Of a stretch of DNA of 57,940 nt, positions 42,765 to 53,690 are shown in pieces. The position numbers were made by a program, and so were the translations under genes. The notes beneath the pieces are model-generated. The model searched no databases. It saw only the letters and a list, made by a program, of their open reading frames with translations, and was not told the origin of the DNA. This stretch comes from Neoechinorhynchus agilis (taxonomy: Eukaryota > Acanthocephala). The DNA lies in NCBI GenBank assembly GCA_051530055.1, contig JBMGUZ010000014.1:1-57940 (forward strand), given 5' to 3'. Each line of letters starts with the position of its first letter. The stretch's first letter is position 1.

Positions 42765-43540
42765 GCTTCTCTGTCGTTCTCAGAGAGCTATCAATTAGGT
42801 CAACAACATGAATCTTTTTATACCTCACGATTCTCGGCCCAGATCATAGAGCGTTCAATTATGTCACATTAGCATGAACCCTTTTTACCACATGCTTCTC
42901 TGTCGCGCTCAGAGAGCTATCAAATAGGCCAACAACGTGAACCTTTTTGCACCGCAGGCTGCTCGGACCAGCTCATAGAGCTTTCAATTATGTCACATTA
43001 GCATGAACCCTTTTTACCACACGCTTCTCTGTAGCGCTCAGAGAGCTATCAATTAGGTCAACAACGTGAACCTTTTTGCACCGCAGGCTGCTCGGACCAG
43101 CTCATAGAGCTTTTAATTACGTAACACCATCATGAACCCTTTTTACCACATGCTTCTCTGTCGTTCTCAGAGAGCTATCAATTAGGTCAACAACATGAAC
43201 TTTTTTGCACCGCACCTTTCTCGGACCAGCTCAGAGACCTTTCAATTACGTCACATAATCATGAACCCTTTTTACCACATGCTTCTCTGTCGTTCTCAGA
43301 GAGCTATCAATTAGGTCAACAACATGAACCTTTTTGCACCGCACGTTTCTCGGACCAGCTCACAGACCTTTCAATTACGTCACCTAATCATGAACCCTTT
43401 TTACCACATGCTTCTCTGTCGTTCTCAGAGAGCTATCAATTAGGTCAACAACATGAACCTTTTTATACCTCACGATTCTCGGCCCAGCTCATAGAGCGTT
43501 CAATGATGTCACACCAGCACGCTCAGAGAGCTATCAATGA
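42765..43540 (-). repeat. IGS array 3 of 129-bp repeats
   Basis: About six units of the same family, ending in a truncated unit directly before promoter-like block C. The promoter-plus-array pattern repeats with a period of about 1.0-1.2 kb. Confidence 0.83.
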
Positions 43541-43680
43541 CGTCACCGTCTAGCACAACCTTGCATAGCCTGTCCTATGCTTTGCCTTGAGAGGGACCCC
43601 GATGGAGGGTGTCCCTCATATATACCCAGGTTTTGAACCCCGTTCAACACATTTACATTGCTTACGTCACGAGACTTTAA
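43541..43680 (-). promoter_or_regulatory. spacer promoter-like duplication C
   Basis: Third copy, core at about 43607-43641 with the same GGTTCAAAACCTGGG and TATATATGAG words on the minus strand. It is the first promoter-like block downstream of the preceding 28S gene. Confidence 0.6.
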
Positions 43681-44189
43681 GTTTCACACCGGATATCCCC
43701 CTATTATCACGTCATAGCACACATCATATGCTTCTCGACCGCGCCATCCTACTTCAAGGTTGTTGATCGGACCATCATAATCGTCACAGCATAAGAAGTT
43801 TCGTACTTTGAAGCATAGGCGTTGTCATTTCTGAAGCATTTTCTATCAAGTCTGTGCACTATTGCGTCACTCGGGGGATATGGATGGGTGACGTGTGTCT
43901 TTAGCACACAAATCCCCCGGTTAAAAAGATAAGTCTCAATAGTTCGCAGTTTGGTGGCTACTCTACTATTTACGACACGTTTACCGAGAATTAAGTCGTC
44001 TGCAAATGATTTAACGCACAAGTACAGCGAGATATTAAACACGGCTGCCAACTACGCTGGTCAATTCATTTTATAAGTAGACACTGTGCGCAGATGATAA
44101 AGTCGCCGCTGGCGGATAAATCGTCGAGAAGAAACGTAATTTCCGCGTGGAAAACTTCGCTCGTTCTCGCATTTGTAAAAAATCCAGAC
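43681..44189 (-). other. intergenic spacer downstream of 28S
   Basis: Unique spacer with no recognised genes; a 100-codon minus-strand frame (44051-43749) has no family resemblance. The transcription terminator is expected here but I see no recognisable signal. The exact 28S 3' end is uncertain, between about 44100 and 44200. Confidence 0.45.
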
Positions 44190-44384
44190 CGCCTAGTGCG
44201 CATTAGTGTTGTTGCTCCTAGGTAGGCTTCCGACTTAGAGGCGTTCAGTCGTAATCCTGCGGACGAAGCTTCGCACCATCGGCCTCTCGACCGAGTGCGT
44301 GTACCTGATGTCCAAACCTGCGGTTCCTCTCGTACTTAGCAAGATTGCTATTACAACAACCAGCTCAACAGTAGGGTAAAACTA

Positions 44385-44422
<38 letters not shown>

Positions 44423-44465
44423 TATTAATGGGTGAACAATCCAACGCTATGGGACTTTTGCATCC

Positions 44466-44503
<38 letters not shown>

Positions 44504-44934
44504 GACGTCGCTGTGGACGCTTGGCCGCCACAAGCCAGTTATCCCTGTGGTAAATTTTCTGACACATCTTGCTTAAAACTCGTAAAATTCAAAATGATCG
44601 ACAAGCCAAACTTTCATTGTCTTTATTCGTACTGAAAATCAAGATCAAGCAATCTTTTGCCCTTTCGCTCTATGCGAGGTTTCTGTCCACGCTGAGATTG
44701 CCTTAGGACACCTGCGTTAGGTTTTAACAGATGTACCGCCCCAGTCAAACTCTGAATCAGTCTGTGTTCTCAGACCAGACACTCCTTCGACACTAAAGAA
44801 AGGATTATATATCGCAATTAGCGAATTAACGCTACCTGAATCACTGAGTAAGTAAAGAAACAATGATGGTAGTAGTATTTCACCGGCGCGGCCTCCCGCC
44901 TATTCTACGCCCATCATGTTTCTTCACAGAGACT

Positions 44935-44972
<38 letters not shown>

Positions 44973-44979
44973 GTTACTC

Positions 44980-45013
<34 letters not shown>

Positions 45014-45057
45014 GCTGCAGACAGGGACAGTAGAAATCTCAATAATCCATTCATGCA

Positions 45058-45086
<29 letters not shown>
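44190..45086 (-). rRNA. 28S rRNA 3' part, without the mosaic insertion
   Basis: Minus-strand 28S from the R2 site (CCAAATGCC at 45086) to the 3' end (ACGCCTCTAAGTCGGAAGCC). Conserved words include GGTGAAATACTACTACC, CCACAGGGATAACTGGC and TACGAGAGGAACCGCAG. The second insertion site is empty: TTTCTTTACTTACTCAGTGA reads through at 44841-44860. It gives the reference sequence for locating the mosaic insertions elsewhere. Confidence 0.93.
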
Positions 45087-45089
<3 letters not shown>

Positions 45090-45995
45090 GAGCTACATTT
45101 ATTCAAAGAAAAAAATTACAAGCTTCTCGTAATCGACATCATTTTATTATTATTAGTTCCGGTTGTTAATTATTGCTCAACTTATTTGTCTTCTCTATTA
45201 TATTTTGTTTAAGGATAGTTACCTGTCCTTCCTTATCTTGGTATTTTCAATTTTTGAGCATAAATCGTCTTCCGCAGAAGGCGTGAAAGACGCGAATGGA
45301 CTGTTCCGCCGCCGTCCTTGCCATGTTGATAGCAGTCTTTGGCCCTAGGTGCCCACTTCCAATAGTTGTAATCGCAGCTTCACTTGCTCAACATAGGAAC
45401 TGTGGTATCCCTGTCTGTATCTAAACGTAATCAAACTTCGGTCGAATTTACCACCGGCGAAGCACTCAATACCCGTTCCTTGGGTTGTCGTAGCCTTCCA
45501 ATGTTTTAGGCAGTCCTCAGCAAAGCTGTCATGACAGATCAGTTCCCTACGTTCCTCATTTTTACGTATATCGATGCTTATACTGTTTGAGCCCATGTCA
45601 AGTGATTTGAGCTCTTTTTCCATATCTACTTGATTTCCGTACTTATTTAAAACTGCTCGAATTGCTTTAATTCTGGCATTCCTAATTTCATGAGCTATGG
45701 AACGAAATCCCAAACCGCCTTTCGATAAAGGCAAATAGAATGCCCCGTCATTTACGTAGCGAGGTAGGTCTAGCAATTTTTTAATTCTTGAGCGCCATTG
45801 CTCGTCTATGCGAGCAAGGCTAGTAGCAGAGACATCCCAAGCAGCGTTCAACCTACCCAGTAAGCGAGGAACCCCATAATCATTAAGCAAATGAGCTGCT
45901 TGCGTCCTAGTGAGCTGAGCAGTTTTTACCTGTGCGAAAAGCCGGAGCATTGCACGTAACTTCCATCTATCATCAAAAGATATCAACATCTGCCG
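45087..45995 (-). pseudogene. R2 copy with endonuclease domain deleted and 5' truncated
   Basis: R2 tail at the canonical site. The frame 45989-45345 runs from RT-thumb (LTRTQAAHLLNDYGVPRLLG, YLPLSKGGLGFRSIAHEI) to YVEQVKLRLQLLEVGT and stops. Immediately after, in another frame, the extreme C-terminus AINMARTAAEQSIRVFHAF appears (about 45330-45265). The CCHC knuckle and the whole endonuclease are therefore deleted, leaving both flanks. A 3' UTR of about 170 bp leads to 28S. It meets the next R2 copy head to head near 46000. Confidence 0.83.
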
Positions 45996-46427
45996 CTTTC
46001 AAATTTTAAAAAGATCTTCGCCGGACTTAAAATCTTAAGCGGCAAGTAAGTGAAGTGCTTTTGATAGAGCGTCACGTGGTTATCTTACTCGACGGGGTCT
46101 GAGCTCTTCTGTCTACGTCGTTCGCAGAGCACAGCCCTTTTAACCCGTGCCAATTCACGCTCCCAAATGTTATCTTTATTTTTAATTTAAAGTCGCTCCT
46201 GGGGGTTATTGACACCCCTAAACACGTTTTTTTAAGTCTCCGCGAGATTTGCTTCGTCTTTCAGCGAGACGCAGTTTTTTCGACGCTTCTTCCGTGTTTC
46301 TGTGACGTGATTTAGAAATTTTATTTACGTATTTTATCAATTTAATAGGGTCTCCGATAGGAATTTCTCGTAGATTTTAGATAATTAATAACAGTTTTAT
46401 TTTCTTTTAAGCTTTTATCCAGTTCTT
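45996..46427 (+). other. presumed 5' UTR of the plus-strand R2, and inversion junction
   Basis: AT-rich leader upstream of the R2 ATG at 46428. The switch point between the minus-strand R2 thumb and this plus-strand R2 lies near 46000, with no 28S sequence between. R2 5' ends often fold as HDV-like ribozymes; I could not identify one here by eye. Confidence 0.5.
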
Positions 46428-47903
46428 ATGAGTTCCTCAATAGACCGCCAGACTCCTGCTCTCTCGATGATCGAAGATGGTTATCCGATCACGGCCGAAA
46501 ATAACTTAGAATGTATTCTGTGCAATTTTCAGGCTATGGGCAGAACGAGGCACAGTCTCTTTCTTGAGCATATGAAAGAAAGTCATGCGCGAGGGCCAAT
46601 CTCATGGGTGTGTAAAATCTGCAACAATTTTCGGAGCGCAGCCCCAGGAAGCGTTGGAGCGCATACTCGCCAATGCAAGATTCTTAATGTCTCTGCATAT
46701 AGAGAGATCTTGAGAAAAATTGAGGAGGGTAACAAAACCTTTCCAGTGCTCAATGAGGCCGCAATTACCTACGCAGGGGGAACTTCACCAGCCGTCTGCC
46801 CGAGCTGCGATGAAAAAATTTTGGGTCGTGGGCAGTACAATTCTCTGGAAAACCACCTTAGAGTATGCCATTTGGCGAAGAGTATCACGTATATTTGCGC
46901 CCTCTGTAACACCCACTCCACTGCTTCGATTTACTCCGCCAGAGCGCATTATTCACAGTGCTTTAAGCGAGTTAAGGTAAAAGACGCGGACACTGGGGTA
47001 ACAACAAGTGAAGCCCAAGAAAGGAAAGACGGTTTATTTTGCGATAGGACCACTTACTGTGTCAGTGAGCACGCGGAAAGACCGGATATTTATGCCCCCG
47101 AAGAGGATGCCGTTGTCTCTCGTAGTGCAAGCCTCCCCAGCACGGAAAAAACACATTTATTCGGGGACGGGACTCATTTGTCTGACGGTCGCGACCCCAG
47201 TACACATGCGCGCGATGCTGCTGAGCAGGGTGTGGAGAGCCGTGAGCTGTCCTGCCCGCCGGTCGGCTTTGTGCCGTCTGCAGGTCACCTTCGTGAGTTC
47301 GTAGAGGTGCTGCAAGGTCCTACTTCCACTTCGCCACGCGAGTCGCGGAATATCTCGAGTCGACTTTTCGATTCTGTCGCGTCTGCAGCGCACATTTGGC
47401 TTGAAAACAGTGACGAGTTGTCGACTCCTTGGGTGCGACGTCCCGATTCTTTGGCGTCCAGTTTTTCGACAGGCGGTACGCTAATTGAACATGGAGAGAG
47501 AAATGAATCACAATTTAGTATCGAAGAGGCTTATGAGGGCGTCGTGAAGTCTCTTAAAAAGAATGGCCTTCACCCCCGATATAGGTTCTATCTGGAAACG
47601 GAGCGCAACGTCTTACGCCATTCAGAAGGACCGATCGATAAAGGCTTTGTCGAGATGGCTGCTACACGGTATGAAGATTACCTAAGATGCGGACGCAGTA
47701 AGGTGAGTCCCGAAGTCTCGAAAGCCAGACAAGCCGGCCTTAGAATAATCAAATTGAGAAGAGTTGCAACACAATCGCTTTGCGCGATCGCGTACCATGT
47801 CTACCGAAACCCAGCACGATGGAAGAAAGTCTCTGAAAAATTGGTCAGTGAGATTAACAGTAACATAGGATACTATCGTTTGATAGCTAATAATGTAGCT
47901 TAA
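46428..47903 (+). CDS. R2 N-terminal protein with four zinc fingers (truncated)
   Basis: 491 codons with an ATG. Fingers: CCHH C29/C32/H48/H53, CCHC C62/C65/H79/C83, CCHH C124/C127/H143/H148, CCHC C157/C160/H174/C178. A long linker rich in Ser, Glu and Arg follows, then the pre-RT region (LHPRYRFYLETER, YLRCGRS, AGLRIIKLRR, YHVYRNPARWKK). The frame stops at 47903 after LIANNVA, where about 150 residues of pre-RT and early RT seen in other R2 proteins are deleted. The finger layout agrees with the intact R2 at 2-4213, although the sequence differs greatly, so it is a separate R2 lineage. Confidence 0.88.
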   Translation: MSSSIDRQTPALSMIEDGYPITAENNLECILCNFQAMGRTRHSLFLEHMKESHARGPISWVCKICNNFRSAAPGSVGAHTRQCKILNVSAYREILRKIEEGNKTFPVLNEAAITYAGGTSPAVCPSCDEKILGRGQYNSLENHLRVCHLAKSITYICALCNTHSTASIYSARAHYSQCFKRVKVKDADTGVTTSEAQERKDGLFCDRTTYCVSEHAERPDIYAPEEDAVVSRSASLPSTEKTHLFGDGTHLSDGRDPSTHARDAAEQGVESRELSCPPVGFVPSAGHLREFVEVLQGPTSTSPRESRNISSRLFDSVASAAHIWLENSDELSTPWVRRPDSLASSFSTGGTLIEHGERNESQFSIEEAYEGVVKSLKKNGLHPRYRFYLETERNVLRHSEGPIDKGFVEMAATRYEDYLRCGRSKVSPEVSKARQAGLRIIKLRRVATQSLCAIAYHVYRNPARWKKVSEKLVSEINSNIGYYRLIANNVA

Positions 47904-48316
47904 GGATGATTCTAACTGGAGGCCCATAACCATATCTTCGCTGTTAATGAGAATTCTTCATCGCGTGATCTTAGCTAGGCTTAAGAAACAGGTCAGTCTC
48001 CACAAATCTCAGACAGGATCGGAAAATACAGCATGCATTTCAAACATACTCGTTCTGCGCGACATGCTGAAACAAAAGAGGGCACAACAAAAACCAATGG
48101 CAGTAGCCATGCTGGATATCAGGGCCGCTTTTGATACAGTATGTCACAAAACAATCGAAAAGGCGTTGAGAGATCACAACTGTTCGAACTATTTAAGCCG
48201 ACATTTGATGAACGTTTTCACCTCATCCTATACGCGAATCCATCTTCCAGGATCAAGCCCTTCGCAGCCTATTAGGTTTGACCAAGGCGTCAAGCAAGGA
48301 GATCCGCTTTCGCCGT
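47904..48316 (+). pseudogene. R2 reverse transcriptase fragment
   Basis: Continuation after the deletion in another frame: NWRPITISSLLMRILHRVIL, LDIRAAFDTVCH and GVKQGDPLSP, i.e. RT motifs up to the start of motif B's tail. It stops exactly where the converted block begins (48317), so motif C (YADD) and the thumb are missing. Confidence 0.82.
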
Positions 48317-49067
48317 GCGAGGTGCTAACTTGAAGAAGGCCTGGGAAGGGGCCGCGACTCAATCTCTAGGTGCTCAACACTTCTGGGATGGAAACTTTGA
48401 TCGCCGCCTGATCAGTTTCAGGTATCGTCAAAGCCGCCACAAGGAATACGTCGAAAACGTTAAGATGCGATATCAGCTTCTAGAGGTTGGTACAGTGCTT
48501 TCCAAGCTGGACAAAAATAGAACGAGGAAATGCCGACATTGTTGCGTAGCAGATGAATCGTGCCTTCACGTGCTTAATGAATGCAACTACATCACGAGGG
48601 CAATGATATCACGTCATGATGCAGTGCAAAAGCGTCTCGTTTGGTCGATTAAAAGACGAAATCCTGCTTTTGAAGTCATGACCGAAAACAGAATACATGA
48701 TCCTGGGGGAAATCTACACAAACCCGACCTCATCATTGTTGATCGGGAAAATGGCAGGATAACAATTGCCGACATCGCAATCTACTACGAAACGAACATC
48801 AATCGTGGAGAGGAAATAACAAAACAAAAAGAAGAAAAGTACCTCCCAATTTGTGATGTAGTAGCTGCGCAATACAACGTAGAGGAACGCAACGTAGAAA
48901 CGCTAGGCATTGCAGTCGGCTCAAGAGGGAGCTTTTCAAAAACACTATTAAGAAGACTGCGTTCACTCAATTTAAATACTGGGTGCGCAATAAATATGGC
49001 GCAAACGGCTGCTGCGAAGTCCATAGAAATTTTCCACATCTTCATGAACCGCACGCAACACAAATGA
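48317..49067 (+). CDS. R2 CCHC + endonuclease C-terminus, conversion block from another R2 lineage
   Basis: 250-codon frame: FRYRQSRHKEYVENVKMR, CCHC knuckle (CRHCCVADESCLHVLNEC), RIHDPGGNLHKPDLIIVD, IADIAIYYETN. Bases 48317-48998 match 3463-4144 of the first R2 nearly perfectly and without indels (only scattered substitutions, e.g. three in the first 150 bp). Both edges are abrupt, and the last 24 codons (INMAQTAAAKSIEIFHIFMN) then differ clearly. The frame does not join the RT fragment upstream, so no full protein is made. Confidence 0.85.
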
Positions 49068-49189
49068 AGTAAACACACAAAGATTAGTATTCTTATGATA
49101 AACAACAACCTTATTAGAAAAATCTCTACTAAAACGTTCGATGTAAAATAACTATAAGAGCGCTGACGTTACTCTAATAAATTTGTGAC

Positions 49190-49192
<3 letters not shown>
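49068..49192 (+). other. R2 3' UTR and 28S junction
   Basis: 125-bp tail, different from that of the first R2 until the last stretch (CTAATAAATTTGTGAC is shared). It joins 28S at CCAAATGCC (49193), the canonical site. Confidence 0.75.
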
Positions 49193-49221
<29 letters not shown>

Positions 49222-49265
49222 TGCATGAATGGATTATTGAGATTCCTACTGTCCCTGTCTGCAGC

Positions 49266-49299
<34 letters not shown>

Positions 49300-49306
49300 G
49301 AGTAAC

Positions 49307-49344
<38 letters not shown>

Positions 49345-49426
49345 AGTCTCTGTGAAGAAACATGATGGGCGTAGAATAGGTGGGAGGCCGCGCCGGTGAA
49401 ATACCACTACCATCATTGTTTCTTTA
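49193..49426 (+). rRNA. 28S rRNA fragment, third copy
   Basis: Same interval as 4317-4548 and 25942-26175, ending at TTTCTTTA before the mosaic. Closer to the uninterrupted copy than the left-arm one (GGGAACGGGCTTGGAG and AGTCTCTGTGAAG are kept). Confidence 0.9.
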
Positions 49427-50850
49427 TAAATAGTAATGTAATTTCAGTCAATTTTAACGATTTCAATAGCTTCAGTTTTATTGGCATTCTCGAAGGAGAA
49501 AGTGGCTTGCATCGTTTATGAGAGATCTAGGCAAAAGCGGCGTTAACGCAGAGTACGAAAAAAAATGGCGGAGGCAAAAACACAGGCAAACGGATATCAG
49601 GCCTTTACCAACGGATTCGCAGACCCAAAAATGTTATCATTCAGATACAGACAGGGCCATCACAGGCAATACACGGAATTGATAAAAATGCGAGCTGAAC
49701 TTCTAGAGGTTGGTGCCGTTATGGCAAGGATCTCAAACAATAGGACAAAAGCCTGTCGCCATTGCGCCCATCAAACAGAAACGTGCTTGCACGTAATTAA
49801 TCAGTGTGACTTCTCGACGGAAGCAATGATTAAAAGACACGACGACGTCGTGAAAGTCTTTATAGGCGCACTAAATGCAGTTGAAGCAAAATCCGCCAAA
49901 AGAGATTCAATCCGAGGCATCAGTTACACCGTCGATAGAAAAAATCACATTATGGACGACGGCGGCAACTTACACAAGTCCGACCTCATTGTGAGGACAA
50001 ACATAAATGATCGGGTTTATATAGTAGATGTGGCGGTCTACTATGAGACCTCATTGGAACGGGCAGCAGTTATGGCGAAGATGATATTTTGTTAGTCAGT
50101 AAGGATAAGGCCGGACTTCAGAATAAGCTCGATGTTGCGGTTACAGAATTGCGAAGCATCGGATTGTCCTTCAATCCAGCAAAATGCGTTTCGTACAGCC
50201 ACAGATTTTGTCAAGGCTTCAAGTCTCGGCCTCAAAATTATAAAGCTAAAGAAAAATTCAACAATGGTACTGGTGACCGCCGCCTTTCTCGTCCTCGAGA
50301 AACCTACACAATGGAGGAGAGTAAAGGACCGCAGCTTGGACCCTGTTTCACTTCATATAGTAAAAATGATTCTTGATGCAAATCTCACATTAAATGACAC
50401 ACTGGATGCTACTAAAAATTACAACGAACTATCAGTTCACTTCATCTTGAGGGCCGCAGCGACTGCCTATCAATGCAATTTTGTCGGGCAAACTCCAAGC
50501 GACGATGTTCCTCTTCGAATTCGATCTCGCACAGCCACGAATTCATCGTTTGGATTAATGAGTCAGGTACTTATCCCTGCGAAAGTTCTCGAGGCCTCAA
50601 ATCAAAGCAGTCACACGACCCTATTAAAAGACGTTAACCTTCTAAACGACTATGCAATTCCATCCTTAATGGTTAAGCTCGAAGCCTCATGCGACATCGT
50701 CCCGCTAATCTCAGACGTAAAGACGAGCAATGGAGGTGCAGACTAAAGAAGATTCTTAAACTTACAAGGAACTTAGGCGAAGGAGCTTTCGATGAGTGTG
50801 AGCTGAGTCTAATCTCTCCAAGCAATGCTTTAGTGTGGTAGATGAATAAA
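49427..50850 (+). pseudogene. scrambled R2-derived mosaic, third copy
   Basis: Same permuted piece order as the palindrome arms: linker + CCHC + endonuclease (49565-50095), RT motif C onward (50089-50220, LLVSKDKAGLQNKLD), pre-RT (50132-50570) and thumb (50600-50850). At the first joint, MAK of the endonuclease runs into DDILLV of the RT YADD motif. The endonuclease carries HKSDLIV (Ser for Pro), as in the left arm. Confidence 0.82.
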
Positions 50851-51648
50851 GCAAAAATAACTTCCATTCAAGGTACAGATGCTTTCTGGAGACGGAGAGC
50901 GATATCCTCCATCGATCAGAAGGCTCCATTGATAGGGAAAATACGTTTCCAACAAATTACTTACGTTCACAGACGCTCAAAGATGCCTTCATAAGCCCAT
51001 AGCTCCAAAATCGCTCATTTCATAGGCGAACAAAAAAGAACGATACAGGAACATGGAGGCAGCTATAGGAAACAGGCAGCAATTTATAATGTGCAGAAAA
51101 CGAAAGAATTATTGTTTGCGTAATCACTATTTTATACACTGTTTTTTAATCGAAAAATAATTTATGAGGAGTAATCCATGAAATAATGACTTAAACATGC
51201 AGATAGCTCTGAAAATGAACATAAGGAATGTGGTCAGTTTTCATTTGTTACTTTTCACATTCACCACCCCCAAACACCCCCACACACCACACCACCCACA
51301 ACAAACCTCGAGTCTAGGTTCTCCTCCAATTTTCAAACATATGTAATGTGCTTTTCAAATTTTAAATCAATCATATCGTCTTCTTAAGTGCTTTTTAATG
51401 TTCATTATTGAATTGACGGAAAGTTTTAAGTTTCTCAAATGAAAATTTACAATCGATTTTTAAAGCTGGTAGAATAAAAAATTCAATCAGATGAATCGAT
51501 TAGTGCCGTAATTAGATACGTTAAAAACCACTACGTTTTGAAAAAGGATGCAGCATCCAAAAATTTGCAACCTATCTTTGCCGTGGAGAATGACAAGCGG
51601 CCACCTTATCTTAAAAAGGTTCACTTAATCTCGGAGAAGAGATCCCAG
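50851..51648 (+). repeat. homology block, third copy, with ~170-bp insert
   Basis: Matches 5961-6628 except for extra sequence at about 51171-51340 that includes a C/A-rich run (CACCCCCAAACACCCCC). The right arm has a different insert at the equivalent point. Confidence 0.68.
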
Positions 51649-52070
51649 TAAGGGCTAGGCATAGCATATGAGCTACGACGTGAATGAGTGCTTATAAATG
51701 ACGTCAGTCGAAGCTCTCGGAACCCGCTAAGAATTGATGACTAGATTTGTTGTCGACGTTTCGTGAAATTAACTACATCATTGAAAGTTAAAAAGTGCTG
51801 AACATTAGCTGATTGAACGTGTTTTGTTTCGATTGAATTGTATCATAAAAAGAGCCTTGTGACGCTAGCAAAATTACATTGCAGCACGATGTCAAAAACC
51901 TGGGCATACATCAGGAAACCAATGTAAGGGTTAGGTTTAGTATATAAGCTATGACGAGAGGAAGGCTTGTTGATAACTTCAAGTAAAGCTCTCTTAGCGG
52001 GCAGAGAAGCTTTTAAAACGTTCAATGATCCAATAACTTGAAAAATGAGCAACGTCCGCCGTTTATCCGT
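51649..52070 (+). repeat. direct repeat, about 280-bp unit, third copy
   Basis: Matches 6629-7057, with AGGGCTAGGCATAGCATATG at 51651 and AGGGTTAGGTTTAGTATATA at about 51927. Confidence 0.62.
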
Positions 52071-53690
52071 CATCAGTTTAAAAATAAGAACACGTACTCA
52101 TGCAATATCTTCCAATTTTGGGAAAATAATAAACAGCAATACAGAAATCGACAGCAGCTTTTTATTCTTGCTTTAGTCTTTTCGTTGTTTTTAACAAAAG
52201 CATGACGTCATCAGTTCAAAAATTAAAACACGTGATCATGCAATGTCTTCTGATTTTGAGAAAATGACAAACAGAAAAACATAAATCCACCGAAGTTTTT
52301 CAGTGCTGCTTCCTTTTCGTAGTTTATGTCGAAAGCATTACGTCATCAGTTTAAATATAGAACACATGATCATGCAATATTTTCATATTTATTGCAAATA
52401 ACATGCAAGAAAACAGAGATCGACTGCGGTGTTTTATTGGTGCTTTAGTTTTTTCGTTTTTTACATCGAGAACATGACTCGATCGGCCTAAAGATTAGAA
52501 CACGTGCCATGCAATATCTTCTCATTTTGAGCAAATAACATACAGGAAAACAAAATTGAGCGCAGTATATTATTGCTCCTTTACTTTTCTCGTTGTTTAT
52601 ATCGAAAACAAGTTACCTCCGCTGTTTGCTCGTTGCAAAAACGTCATCAGTTTAAAAATTGAAAAAGGTGCTCATTCAATATCTTCTGATTTATAGCAAA
52701 TAACATACAGGAAAACAGAGATCGACGGCAGTGTTTTATTGCTTTATTTTTTCGTTGTTTGTGTCGAAAACTTGACGTCATCTGCTTAAAAATTAGAACC
52801 TATGCTCATGAGATATCTCCTGATTTTGAGCAAATAACATAAAGGAAAACAGAATTCGACTGCGGTATTTTGTTGCTTCATTTTTGGTTGTTTGTATTGA
52901 AAACACGTTGAATCATAAATGGTTCACCATTAAGGCAGCATTAGTTACGTCTGCCGCTTACTCGTATAAAAACGTAAAAAGTTCAAAAATTAACACACGT
53001 GCTCAAGCAATATCTTCTCATTTCCAGCAAACAACATACAGGAAAACAGAGATCGACGGCAGTATTCATTTTATTTTTTCGTTGTTTGTGTCGAAAACAT
53101 GACGTCATCTGCTTAAAAATTAGAACCTATGCTCATGACTCCTGATTTTGAGCAAATAACATAAAGGAAACAGAATTCGACTGCGGTATTTTGTTGCTTC
53201 ATTTTTGGTTGTTTGTATTGAAAACACGTTGAATCATAAATGGTTCACCATTAAGGCAGCATTAGTTACGTCTGCCGCTTACTCGTATAATCGTATAAAA
53301 AACGTAAAAAGTTCAAAAATTAACACACGTGCTCAAGCAATATCTTCTCATTTCCAGCAAACAACATACAGGAAAACAGAGATCGATGGCAGTGTTTTAT
53401 TGCTTTATTTTTTCGTTGTTTGTGTCGAAAACATGACGTCATCAGCTTTAAAATTAGAACACGTGCTCATGCAATATCTTCCGATTTCGAGCAAATAACA
53501 TACAGGAAAAAACCACTAATCCACTTAATCCACTGCAGTGTTTTATTTGTGCTTTAGTTTTTTAGCTCTTTAAATCGTAAATATGACGTCATTAGCTTAA
53601 AAATTCGAATATGTGCTCATGACACATGATATATCCTCTGATTATGATCAAATAACATACAGGAAAACAGAAATCGACTGCAGTGTTTTT
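52071..53690 (+). repeat. tandem CRE/E-box array, third copy, expanded
   Basis: Same units as 7058-8335, plus a tandem duplication of about 321 bp: the segment with GTTGAATCATAAATGGTTCA occurs at about 52907 and again at about 53228. The second version has an extra TCGTATAA. The array is therefore still changing in length. Confidence 0.8.

Noticed and set aside
41501-42872. ORFs of 80-97 codons with repeated LSFSESYQLGQQHE-like peptides
   Set aside because: These are frames through the 129-bp spacer repeats and shift with repeat variants.
40640-43540. Regularly spaced repeats suggestive of a CRISPR array
   Set aside because: Units are whole 129-bp tandem subrepeats in a eukaryotic rDNA spacer, without unique spacers between short repeats.
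43749-44051. 100-codon minus-strand ORF in the spacer
   Set aside because: Located just downstream of 28S with no family resemblance; probably chance.
45996-46427. HDV-like ribozyme at the R2 5' end
   Set aside because: Expected from family knowledge, but I could not find a convincing double-pseudoknot by eye.
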